Source: Actinomycetota bacterium (lineage in GTDB: Bacteria; Actinomycetota; Thermoleophilia; Solirubrobacterales; 70-9). From it: DNA of 6,689 nucleotides. The position numbers and the translations under genes were made by a program. The notes under the pieces were generated by a model that was given only the letters and a program-made list of their open reading frames with translations, searched no databases and was not told the DNA's origin. How positions within the stretch are numbered: the stretch's first letter is position 1; every line of letters starts with the position of its first letter. The stretch spans positions 1-6,689 of the forward strand of contig VAYK01000041.1 in NCBI GenBank assembly GCA_005884985.1, read 5' to 3'. This document shows, one piece after another, positions 1 through 6,616 of this stretch.

Positions 1-2298
1 GGCCTCCAAGCGTCGCAGATCCCCAACTACTACAAGGACGCGAGCTTCGGGGTGAAAGCGGCCAACGTCGAGCGCACATACAGCCCGCGTGGCGACGTGA
101 CGATCCAGCGCGACAAGTTCGGCGTCCCCCATATCTACGGCGCGACCCGCGAGGGAACGATGTTCGGGGCTGGCTATGCCGCCGCCGAGGACCGCCTGTT
201 CATGATCGACGTCCTCCGCCACGCCGCGCGCGCTCAGCTCTCCTCGTTCGCCGGTGGCTCCAACACCGCCATGGACGAGTCGGTCTGGGCCGACACGCCC
301 TACAACGAGTCGGAACTGCAGTATCAGTACGACCGCGCCGACGAGCTCTATGGGCAGCAGGGCATACAGATTCAACACGACGTCAACAACTACGTCGCCG
401 GCGTCAACCAGTTCATCTCCGAGGCCTGCGTCAACCCGATGAAGCTGCCCGGCGAGTACAACTTCATCGACCCGTCCCAGAGCATCTGTCTGCCCGGCCA
501 CCAATGGAAGGTCACCGACGTGATCGCTATCGCCTCATTGGTCGCCGGGATCTTCGGCAAGGGCGGAGGCGGGGAGCTCGGCGCCGCGCAATCTCTTGAA
601 GCGGCCCAGCAACGGTTCGGCAGCCGGACCGCGGGAAGGAAGGTCTGGGCCGACTTCCAGGAGTTCAACGACCCCGAGGCGCCGACGACCGTCCATGGGA
701 CGAGCTTCCCGTACGGTCAGCCGCCAGCCCAGGCGAAGGGGGTCGCCCTGCCCGATCCCGGCACAGTGCAGCCGGCGAACGTTGTTCAGTCCGCAAGCGG
801 CAGCGCGAAGGCCTCCGCGTCCCCCGCGCCATCGGGCAAGCTCCCCGCCGGAATCCTGCAACCGTTCCAGCCAAGTCGACCAGCGGCCACCCCGTCGCCG
901 TCATGGGTCCCCAGGTCGGCTATTGGTCGCCGGAGATCCTGATGGAAGAGGACATCCACGCACCGGCGACCACCCAGGGGCCGCCGATCGACGCTCGGGG
1001 CGCGGCCTTCCCCGGCACCAACCTCTACGTACAGTTGGGACGGGGGCGCGATTACTCCTGGAGTGCCACATCCGCCGGCCAGGACATCATCGACACCTAC
1101 GCAGTCAAGCTCTGCGACCCGAACGGCGGCACGCCGACGATCGGCTCGGACCACTACTTGTTCGAGGGCCAGTGCCTGCCGTTCGAAGTCCTGACCCGCA
1201 CCAACTCCTGGGTCCCCACCCCCGCCGACCAGACTCCGGCGGGCTCCGAGACGCTCACGACCCTGCGCACCAAGCTGGGGATCGTGATCGCGCGCACGAA
1301 GATCGGCGGCAAGCCGTACGCCTACACCAAGCTCCGCGACACCTACTTCCACGAGGTCGACCCGTCCGCACTAGGCTTCGCCGATTTCAACAACCCAAAC
1401 AAGATGCGCACGCCCCAGGATTTCATGCAGGCGGCGAACCACATCTCCTACACGTTCAACTGGTTCTACGTCGACAGCAACCACATCGCCTACTTCAACT
1501 CCGGCGCCAACCCCGTGCGGCCAAGCTACGTCGACCCGAACCTTCCGACCTTCGGCAGGGACCCCTTCCTGTGGCAGAACTACAAGCCGCCCCCTATAGC
1601 CACCGAGGACATCCAGCCCCTCGCGGCACACCCCGGCTTCTCGTCGCTGTTCCGATCCCAGCCGCTCGACGCGCGCATCCAGCGCGACATCGCCGGCTCG
1701 GGCAGGATGAGTCTCCGGCGGCTGATGAGCGACATGGAGGATGCCGGGACCGTCGACCTGCGCGGCGACCGCGTCCTGCCCTGGATCCTGCAGGTGATCG
1801 ACACGCAGCCGGTTACCGATCCCGCCCAGAAGGCGGCGCTCCAGAAGCTCAAGGCCTGGGGGGCGGCGGGCGCCCACCGCATCGACCGCAACAAGGACGG
1901 CACCTATGAGTACACGCAGGCGATCCGGATCATGGACGCTTGGTGGCCGCGCTTGGTCGCAGCCGAGTTCAAGCCGACGCTGGGGCAGGCGCTGTTCGAT
2001 CAGACCCCGTTCGGCCACGACGCTCCAGGGCGGATCGGATCCGCCTTCGACACCAGCTCGTACGGCTACGTGCAGAAGGACCTCCGCGACCTCCTAGGCG
2101 CGAGCGTCCAGGGCCCATATTCGCGCGTCTATTGCGGAAAGGGCAATCTCGTCGACTGCCGCAACGCACTTCGGCCAGTCCCAGGCCGCCCATGACGAGA
2201 TCGGCTTCCGCGCAATCGGCGCGATCACCCAGCCGAACATCCCCTGGGTCAACCGCCCGACCTTCCAGCAGGCGGTCGAGATCCCAGCTCATAGATAG
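1..2298 (+). pseudogene. Penicillin acylase family protein, 5'-truncated by the window and frameshifted
   Basis: This is a remnant of an Ntn-hydrolase of the penicillin/cephalosporin acylase family. These enzymes are normally exported, cut themselves into alpha and beta chains, and hydrolyse amide bonds using the beta chain's N-terminal Ser. Frame 1 is open from base 1, with no start inside the window (the GTG at 52 is internal). It carries the alpha-chain hallmarks VTIQRDKFGVPHIYG and GYAAAEDRLF. Family sequence leaves frame 1 after LPAG (841-852) and resumes in frame 3 as AKSTSGHPVAVMGPQ (about 870-914). Frame 3 continues through YSWSATSAGQD (1053 on), NWFYVD and TVDLRGDRVLPW to a stop at 2193-2195. 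The expected C-terminal tail IPWVNRPTFQQAVE then appears back in frame 1 and ends at TAG 2296-2298. The beta-chain Ser-Asn start and the Trp-Asn oxyanion motif cannot be found in any frame. The Gln of the GPQ motif (912-914) is kept. Codon use is still GC3-rich, so decay looks recent. Family assignment is secure. The pseudogene call is likely, because losses of several codons are hard to explain as single-base read errors, but mis-assembly is not excluded. Confidence 0.85.
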
Positions 2299-2309
2299 AC
2301 CGACCGAAG

Positions 2310-2322
2310 CCCAGCGACTGGG
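2310..2322. terminator. Small GC stem-loop between convergent genes (weak)
   Basis: CCCAG and CTGGG form a perfect 5-bp stem around the 3-nt loop CGA, in the 43-bp gap between the end of the acylase pseudogene and the stop of the opposite-strand glycoside hydrolase. There is no T-tract on either side. The position suits a bidirectional terminator, but a stem this short is common by chance in GC-rich DNA. Confidence 0.2.
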
Positions 2323-2341
2323 GCGCCTCCTGGTCGAGGGG

Positions 2342-3655
2342 CTACTGCTCGCTTCCACAAAGACGCACGCCGGCAAGGTGACGCGCCAGGTAGCAGTAGG
2401 CCGGTTTGGCTTGGAGGTTGGCGCGCACGACGCCGAACGGCTCGAACTTGGGACCTTCTTTCGGTGAATCGCGCAGCGAGTAGATGATGAAGCTCCGGAC
2501 GTCGCTGTTCTGCGTCGAGCGGTACATCCGGGCGAGGATGGGACCCTGGTGAGCCAAGCCGACGCTGCCCTTCCGCCGCCGCGCGGAGGTTCCGCCGACA
2601 CCCACTTCGGTTATCCAGAGCGGGGTTGCCCGGTCGTGGAATCGATCGCGCACGCGCCGCAGCTGATCAATGTTGGCGGACATGCTCCGAACCCACGGCG
2701 GTCCCTGTGGGTAGGGATGGGTGCCGATGCCATCAAACGATGCCTTGCCAGTCAGCTCATAGATGCGTCTGAGGAAACGAGCGGCGGGGATCCCCCCGTG
2801 GGCGCGGGATGCGCTCGACGTTAGTCCTCCCGTGAGGATCGTTGCGGGAACGCCGCTGCGATGCGCGGCCCGATCCGCGGCGTCTAGCAGGCGCGAATAG
2901 AGGGCTGGCGACGGGCGGGGCGCGAAGAAGCGCGGCAGATTCGGCTCGTTCCAGACCTCCAGCGCGAGCATCCGCGGGAAGTGGCGCATCAACGCCTCGA
3001 TGAAGGTGCGCCAATCGGACAGATGCTGGCGGTTGGGAGGGTAGGAGCAGCCTTTGCTGTGGCGGACGCGGCATGCGCCAGGACGCTCCCAGCCGCGACG
3101 GCGAGCCCACTTGGGAGCGCCGTAGGCAAGCACGATGGGCCGGATGCGCGCTGACAGCATTGCGTTGTAGAGCCTCACGACGGGACCCCAGTGGAAGGTG
3201 TGAACGCGCCGACCGCCCCTTTCCACGGGTGGAGTGGGCTCGACCGCGCCCCAAAGCACCCCCAAGCGATCAATGGTTGCCCCTGCGCGCGCCGTGAGGT
3301 CGATCTGCTGCATGGTGGTGAAGCGCGTCGAACCGGTCCCGCACGCCTCGCCCTCGGACAGGACGTTGACGGCGTAGTGCGGAGGAGTCCCAAGGGGTCG
3401 ATAGCAGTAGTCTCGCCAGCTCCCGGTGAAGCCCCACGGCGGCTCTTGGCGGAGTTGCGAAGTCGAGGATGCAGGGCCGTGCGAGGAGCGCGAGCCGAGG
3501 CCCAACGTGAGAAGCAGGGCGACGGCCGCGGCGATGCCAAACGCCGCCGCGACCGCGCCCGCGATCGCCAGGCGCCTGCGCCGCGACTGCGGTCCCCCGG
3601 CCGGCGATCTCGCGACAGTGCGATCGGACTCGCGTGCGCCATCGGGCCGAATCAC
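2342..3655 (-). CDS. Membrane-anchored clan GH-A glycoside hydrolase (GH5/GH39-like)
   Basis: The 437-aa protein is predicted to hydrolyse a beta-linked glycan outside the membrane; the substrate is unknown. Residues 1-27 are polar with an Arg run, followed by one Ala/Leu-rich hydrophobic segment (about 28-54), which could be an uncleaved signal anchor, then a Ser-rich linker. The catalytic (beta/alpha)8 domain starts near 73. ALEVWNEPN (231-239) places the acid/base at Glu237, and PLWITEVG (345-352) places the nucleophile at Glu350, the two-Glu pattern of clan GH-A retaining enzymes. HPYP at 313-316 fits the strand between them. Six cysteines (84, 105, 195, 203, 421, 433) fall in three close pairs, compatible with extracytoplasmic disulfides. 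The GTG at 3655 is the furthest possible start because an in-frame TAG lies four codons upstream. There is no good Shine-Dalgarno sequence, and a TAGCAT hexamer lies 6 nt upstream. The gene is divergent from the VOC gene and convergent with the acylase pseudogene. It looks intact. Distant PslG/XynB-like GH39 relatives are possible; the exact family is unresolved. Confidence 0.87.
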   Translation of the reverse strand: MIRPDGARESDRTVARSPAGGPQSRRRRLAIAGAVAAAFGIAAAVALLLTLGLGSRSSHGPASSTSQLRQEPPWGFTGSWRDYCYRPLGTPPHYAVNVLSEGEACGTGSTRFTTMQQIDLTARAGATIDRLGVLWGAVEPTPPVERGGRRVHTFHWGPVVRLYNAMLSARIRPIVLAYGAPKWARRRGWERPGACRVRHSKGCSYPPNRQHLSDWRTFIEALMRHFPRMLALEVWNEPNLPRFFAPRPSPALYSRLLDAADRAAHRSGVPATILTGGLTSSASRAHGGIPAARFLRRIYELTGKASFDGIGTHPYPQGPPWVRSMSANIDQLRRVRDRFHDRATPLWITEVGVGGTSARRRKGSVGLAHQGPILARMYRSTQNSDVRSFIIYSLRDSPKEGPKFEPFGVVRANLQAKPAYCYLARHLAGVRLCGSEQ

Positions 3656-3661
3656 GTACCT

Positions 3662-3667
3662 ATGCTA
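3662..3667 (-). promoter_or_regulatory. Candidate -10 element for the glycoside hydrolase gene
   Basis: Read on the minus strand, TAGCAT (TAnnnT) is followed by six bases and then the GTG start at 3655. Transcription starting about 7 nt after the hexamer would begin on the start codon itself, giving a leaderless mRNA. No recognisable -35 element lies 17 nt upstream. The call rests on spacing and on recurrence at neighbouring genes. Confidence 0.45.
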
Positions 3668-3755
3668 GGTGCGAGGCCCCGTCGGGCTCCTCCGCCCTGC
3701 CCGCTCAACGACAAGCCTCTTCTCAATTCCAAGCGCCATGCTCCCCCCTCGTCGA

Positions 3756-3782
3756 GACATCGGAAGGTTGCAGGTCGATGTC
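3756..3782. promoter_or_regulatory. Inverted repeat GACATCG-N13-CGATGTC, candidate operator
   Basis: Two perfect 7-bp arms (3756-3762 and 3776-3782) are separated by 13 bp, placing their centres 20 bp apart, about two helical turns. This would present both half-sites on one DNA face to a dimeric regulator. The dyad sits over the -35 region of the VOC gene, ending 10 bp before its -10-like hexamer, inside the divergent spacer shared with the glycoside hydrolase. No regulator gene is seen in the window. A repeat of this size has a non-trivial chance of arising at random in 150 bp. Confidence 0.3.
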
Positions 3783-3792
3783 GTGATCGCCG

Positions 3793-3798
3793 TAGAGT
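3793..3798 (+). promoter_or_regulatory. Candidate -10 element for the VOC gene
   Basis: TAGAGT (TAnnnT) lies 7 nt before the ATG at 3806, so transcription would begin at or next to the start codon. There is no purine-rich Shine-Dalgarno motif before that ATG. The -35 region is poor (TTGCAG at a 19-nt spacing at best). Confidence 0.45.
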
Positions 3799-3805
3799 GC
3801 ACGGC

Positions 3806-4246
3806 ATGACCACGCGGGCCCGGCTCGTCGGCATCAACCACGTCGCCCTCGAGGTCGGCGACCTGGACGAGGCGCTCACCTTCTACGGGAGGATCTTCGA
3901 GATCGGGCTGCGGGGACGCATGGCGGGAATGGCCTTCATCGACATCGGGGATCAGTTCATCGCCCTCTCGGCGGGCCGCACCCAGCCGCCCGACGAGGCC
4001 CGCCACTTCGGGCTGGTGGTCGACGACAAGGAGGCCGTCCGCGCCGCCCTCCAAGAGGCGGAGGTCGAGATCTCCCCCGGACGCGGGCTCAACTTTCGCG
4101 ATCCCTGGGGCAACCTGGTGCAGGTCGTCGAGTACGGGGACATCCAGTTCACGAAGGCGCCCGCGGTGCTCCGAGGCATGGGCCTGGAGGACTTGGAGAA
4201 GCGCCCCGAAGCGCTTCGCGAGCTGAGTGAGAAGGGCCTCGGGTAG
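3806..4246 (+). CDS. VOC family (glyoxalase/bleomycin-resistance/dioxygenase-like) protein
   Basis: The 146-aa protein has one vicinal oxygen chelate domain made of two beta-alpha-beta-beta-beta modules. Module 1 starts INHVALEVGDLDEALTFY (10-27). Module 2 starts with HFGLVV (67-72) and closes with FRDPWGNLVQVVEY (97-110), a near-diagnostic VOC ending. His12, His67 and Glu109 sit where VOC enzymes place divalent-metal ligands, so a metal-dependent lyase, isomerase, epimerase or dioxygenase is plausible. Family members also include non-catalytic binding proteins, so no substrate is assigned. About 35 charged residues follow the domain, probably a helical tail. The frame is open far upstream (to 3191), but that stretch overlaps the opposite-strand hydrolase and has no family similarity. 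The ATG at 3806 begins directly before the domain and has a well-spaced -10-like hexamer. The next + strand gene starts 80 bp downstream with its own apparent promoter. Confidence 0.88.
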   Translation: MTTRARLVGINHVALEVGDLDEALTFYGRIFEIGLRGRMAGMAFIDIGDQFIALSAGRTQPPDEARHFGLVVDDKEAVRAALQEAEVEISPGRGLNFRDPWGNLVQVVEYGDIQFTKAPAVLRGMGLEDLEKRPEALRELSEKGLG

Positions 4247-4314
4247 CGGTCGGAGGCAGCGCGAGCGATCACCCGCAGATGATTTCGGCCTCAAGATCGC
4301 GGCCGCCCAGCCGA

Positions 4315-4320
4315 TATGTT
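4315..4320 (+). promoter_or_regulatory. Candidate -10 element for the 82-aa gene
   Basis: TATGTT (TAnnnT) is followed by six bases and then the ATG at 4327, placing +1 on the start codon. No Shine-Dalgarno sequence is present. The 80-bp spacer after the VOC gene shows no obvious -35 hexamer. Confidence 0.5.
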
Positions 4321-4326
4321 GACCGT

Positions 4327-4575
4327 ATGGAGACCCGGATCGAACGCGTAGTACTGGAGACCGACCGCCACCGGATCGTCGGCGACCTGACGCTGCCGCG
4401 GGAGGGCTACCGCAGCCGCCTGTCCGACTTTCTGAACGGCGGCGACCTGGACTTCATCCCCCTGGTCAACGCGGAGCTCGCGCCGCTGAATGGCAGCGCG
4501 CCGGAGACCCGCTCGTTCATCGCCGTCGCTCGTACCCACGTCCAGCTCGCCTTTCCGTTCGACGCCGACGACTAG
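4327..4575 (+). CDS. Conserved small protein of unknown function (possibly DUF6812-type)
   Basis: This 82-aa protein begins METRIERVVLETDRHRIVGD. It has an amphipathic beta-rich N-terminus, a central GYRSRLSDFLN motif (about 28-38), a second hydrophobic stretch DLDFIPLVNAEL, and a C-terminal strand FIAVARTHVQLAFPFD. There is no signal peptide, membrane segment or cysteine, so it should be a small soluble cytoplasmic protein. The pattern matches short Thermoleophilia proteins that I recall being grouped as DUF6812; that name is from memory. No function is known to me. The frame extends upstream to an ATG at 4279, but those 16 codons are Arg/Pro/Ser-rich and would include the -10-like TATGTT. 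The ATG at 4327, six bases after that hexamer, is preferred. The gene lies between the VOC and aldo/keto reductase genes, same strand, with 72-80 bp gaps. Confidence 0.8.
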   Translation: METRIERVVLETDRHRIVGDLTLPREGYRSRLSDFLNGGDLDFIPLVNAELAPLNGSAPETRSFIAVARTHVQLAFPFDADD

Positions 4576-4604
4576 TACGACGGCTCGCCCATCCCGAGTC
4601 GCGG

Positions 4605-4634
4605 CCCGCCGCGGTTGAAGGCTCGGCCGGCGGG
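4605..4634. terminator. GC stem-loop between the 82-aa gene and the aldo/keto reductase gene
   Basis: CCCGCCG (4605-4611) and CGGCGGG (4628-4634) can form a 7-bp all-GC stem with a 16-nt loop, 30 bp after the upstream stop codon. There is no T-tract, so it is at best a weak or factor-assisted terminator. The right arm ends directly against the TACCGG at 4635-4640 that would be the reductase gene's -10 position, so it might instead be an operator-like dyad. Confidence 0.3.
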
Positions 4635-4647
4635 TACCGGGCAAGCC

Positions 4648-5514
4648 ATGGCATCCACGACGACCGACGCATCCGCGGCCGGAATTCTCACCCTGGGCGG
4701 CGACCTCGAGGTGCGCCGGCTCGGGTTCGGGGCGATGCGGATCACGGGCGAGGGGATCTGGGGGCCGCCAGCCGACCGTGAGGGCGCGAAGGCTGTGCTG
4801 CGCCGCGCCGTCGAGCTGGGGGTCAATTTCATCGACACCGCCGACTCCTACGGGCCCGAGGTGAGCGAGGAGCTGATCGCCGAGGCGCTTCATCCGTACC
4901 CCGGCGGCCTCGTGATCGCCACCAAAGGTGGCCTGACGCGGCCCCGTCCCGGGCGGTGGGAGCGCGATTGCCGCCCCGAGCACCTGCGCGAGGCATGCGA
5001 GGGAAGCCTGCGGCGACTGCGCCTGGAGCGGATCGACGTCTACCAGCTCCACGCGGTCGATCGCCGAGTGCCGCTGGAGGAGTCGGTGGGCGCGCTCGCC
5101 GAGCTACGCGACCAGGGGAAGATCGCCCACGTCGGGCTCTCGAACGTGGACACCGCGGAGCTCGAGCGCACCCGCGAGATCGTGCCCGTGGTCTCGATCC
5201 AGAACCGCTACAGCGTTGCCGAGCGCGACTCGGAACCGGTCCTGGACCGGTGCGAGCGCGAAGGCCTCGCGTTCATTCCCTGGGGTCCGCTGAGGGCGGT
5301 GGGCGTCGGCCGCGAGGGGGTGATCGGCCGGGTGGCGGACGCTCACGGCGCGAGCGACGTCCAGGTCGCGCTCGCCTGGCTTCTGGCGCGTTCTCCCGCG
5401 ATGCTGCCGATTCCCGGCACCTCCTCGGTTGAGCACCTGGAGGAGAACGTGGCGGCCGCCGGCCTGCGCCTCTCCGAGGAGGAGTTCACCGAGCTGTCCG
5501 CCGCCGGGCCCTGA
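4648..5514 (+). CDS. Aldo/keto reductase (YdbC/PdxI-like)
   Basis: The 288-aa TIM-barrel oxidoreductase is predicted to reduce carbonyl compounds with NADPH in the cytoplasm. The AKR catalytic tetrad is visible: Asp63 and Tyr68 in NFIDTADSYG (60-69), Lys93 in LVIATKGG, and His135 in VYQLHAVD. Other family marks are LGFGAM (25-30), KIAHVGLSNV (158-167), and the cofactor phosphate-binding segment IPGTSSVEHLEEN (255-267). The GxWGPP loop (37-41) and the overall spacing resemble Escherichia coli YdbC, known as the pyridoxal reductase PdxI, so pyridoxal is a candidate substrate. This is inference, as AKR substrates are hard to predict. A TTG start at 4615 would add 11 residues, but the ATG at 4648 is preferred because the added part has no family similarity and lies in a stem-loop. 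The upstream TACCGG only half-matches a -10 element. The gene is full length and convergent with the alcohol dehydrogenase. Confidence 0.92.
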   Translation: MASTTTDASAAGILTLGGDLEVRRLGFGAMRITGEGIWGPPADREGAKAVLRRAVELGVNFIDTADSYGPEVSEELIAEALHPYPGGLVIATKGGLTRPRPGRWERDCRPEHLREACEGSLRRLRLERIDVYQLHAVDRRVPLEESVGALAELRDQGKIAHVGLSNVDTAELERTREIVPVVSIQNRYSVAERDSEPVLDRCEREGLAFIPWGPLRAVGVGREGVIGRVADAHGASDVQVALAWLLARSPAMLPIPGTSSVEHLEENVAAAGLRLSEEEFTELSAAGP

Positions 5515-5526
5515 GCCGCTCGCGCC

Positions 5527-5544
5527 GGCGGCACACTCGCCGCC
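5527..5544. terminator. Bidirectional hairpin between convergent oxidoreductase genes
   Basis: GGCGGC (5527-5532) and GCCGCC (5539-5544) form a perfect 6-bp GC stem with a 6-nt loop, filling half of the 38-bp gap between the two convergent stop codons. On the + strand it is followed by a mildly T-rich stretch (cgtcgtctt). Position and symmetry fit a shared terminator, although neither side has a canonical U-tract. Confidence 0.4.
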
Positions 5545-5552
5545 ACGTCGTC

Positions 5553-6602
5553 TTACGGCCGTAGCACGATCTTCAGCGCCTCGCGACGATCGTAGATCGC
5601 GTACGCCTCGGGGGCCTCGTCGAGGCTCATCCGGTGGGTGACGAGCGGGCCTGGATCCAGCACTCCGGCCGACAGCATCGCCAGGACCCGATCGAGGTGG
5701 CCGATGACGTTGGCCTGGCCGCTGCGCAAGCTGAGCGCCTTGATCCAGACGACGCCCATATGGACCTCGGCGCGCTCGGCGTAGACCCCGGTGACGGAGA
5801 CTGCGCCGGCCTTACGAGCCAGCCGGCAGGCGAGGTCGAGCGCCTCGGGATGGCCGACCGCGTCGACGGACAGGTCCACGCCGCGACCGCCGGTGAGCTC
5901 CTTCACGCGGCCACGCGGGTCGTCCTCGGTCAGGTGGACCGGCACGGCGCCGAGCGCCTCGGCCGTCCGCAGCCGCTCCTCCACCGAGTCGACCGCGACC
6001 ACCAGCGACGCACCGGACGCCCTCGCGACCTGCACTGCGCACAGCCCCACCGGGCCGAGGCCGAGCACCGCAACCGCGGCCCCCGGCTCGAGCGGGTCCG
6101 GCTTCGCGGCGTCGCCGCAGATCGCGTGGTAGGCGGTCCCCGCGACATCGCCGGCGAACAGCGCCACCTCGTCCGAGAGCCCCTCTGGGACTCGGCGAAG
6201 GGTCAGGTTGGCGGTCGGGACGAGGAGAAGCTCGGCCTGCGCTCCCTGCAACGAGCCGAGCGTGGCGCCGTGGCCGAAGACCCGGCCGGAGTCGCACTGG
6301 TGGTACTCGGCGCGCCGGCAGTGGAAGCAGCCGCCACAGGCGGTGGAGTAGGTGCCGAGGACCCGGTCGCCGACCGCGACCTCGCCCACGGCGTCGCCGG
6401 CGGCGACCACGGTTCCCACGTACTCGTGGCCGATCACGAAGCCCGGCTCGATCGCGATCCGGCCGTGGTAGATGTGGAGGTCGGAGCCGCAGATTCCCGT
6501 CGCCTCGACCCGGACCACGGCATCGTCGGGGGCCGTGGGCTCGGGCTCCGGGCGCTCCTCCACCCGTACCTCGCCGGGGGCCTGAAAGGTGACCGCCCTC
6601 AT
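5553..6602 (-). CDS. Zinc-dependent medium-chain alcohol dehydrogenase
   Basis: The 349-aa MDR-superfamily enzyme is predicted to oxidise alcohols or reduce aldehydes/ketones with NAD(H) in the cytoplasm. The N-terminal GroES-like domain carries the catalytic zinc site: Cys38 in GICGSDLH, His59-Glu60 in IGHEYVG, and probably Asp152 in FAGDVAGTAYH. The structural zinc lobe is intact, with Cys89, Cys92, Cys95 and Cys103. The Rossmann domain has GLGPVG (181-186), and Asp205 ends the second strand in VVAVDS, which usually favours NAD over NADP. Length is normal for the family. The frame extends to an ATG at 6683, but that would run through the divergent SDR gene. The ATG at 6602 starts at the usual family N-terminus (MRAVTFQAPGEVRVEE) and has TATCCT 8 nt upstream. 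The sequence recalls threonine/sorbitol dehydrogenase and glutathione-independent formaldehyde dehydrogenase relatives; the substrate is not assigned. Confidence 0.94.
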   Translation of the reverse strand: MRAVTFQAPGEVRVEERPEPEPTAPDDAVVRVEATGICGSDLHIYHGRIAIEPGFVIGHEYVGTVVAAGDAVGEVAVGDRVLGTYSTACGGCFHCRRAEYHQCDSGRVFGHGATLGSLQGAQAELLLVPTANLTLRRVPEGLSDEVALFAGDVAGTAYHAICGDAAKPDPLEPGAAVAVLGLGPVGLCAVQVARASGASLVVAVDSVEERLRTAEALGAVPVHLTEDDPRGRVKELTGGRGVDLSVDAVGHPEALDLACRLARKAGAVSVTGVYAERAEVHMGVVWIKALSLRSGQANVIGHLDRVLAMLSAGVLDPGPLVTHRMSLDEAPEAYAIYDRREALKIVLRP

Positions 6603-6610
6603 GGCGCTGC

Positions 6611-6616
6611 AGGATA
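6611..6616 (-). promoter_or_regulatory. Candidate -10 element for the alcohol dehydrogenase gene
   Basis: On the minus strand TATCCT (TAnnnT) lies 8 nt before the ATG at 6602, giving a predicted leader of about one or two bases or none. It shares its TA (6615-6616) with the opposing TAGAGT hexamer of the SDR gene. No clear -35 hexamer is present. Confidence 0.45.

Noticed and set aside
596..1909. Long + strand frame-2 reading frame (437 aa) across the acylase remnant
   Set aside because: The translation is Arg/Pro/His-rich with no family motifs, while frames 1 and 3 carry clear acylase sequence. It is a high-GC shadow.
1..2298. Programmed frameshifting to explain the split acylase
   Set aside because: No slippery heptamer or downstream structure stands out. 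Catalytic residues are missing in every frame, and the gene appears to have an additional in-frame deletion, so recoding would not restore an enzyme.
1940..2467. 175-aa + strand reading frame bridging the acylase end and the hydrolase
   Set aside because: It is Arg/Ser/Pro-rich out-of-frame sequence with no motif, spanning two oppositely oriented genes.
3191..3805. Upstream in-frame extension of the VOC gene
   Set aside because: It overlaps the glycoside hydrolase coding region on the other strand, is Arg/Pro-rich, and has no VOC similarity. The ATG at 3806 sits right at the domain edge.
4236..4257. GCCTC...GAGGC repeat at the VOC stop codon as a terminator
   Set aside because: It has only 5 bp of stem with a 12-nt loop, overlaps the coding end, and has no T-tract. 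Too weak to call.
4291..5052. 253-aa - strand reading frame spanning the small gene and the aldo/keto reductase
   Set aside because: It crosses two real genes and their spacer and has no recognisable domain. It is a shadow ORF.
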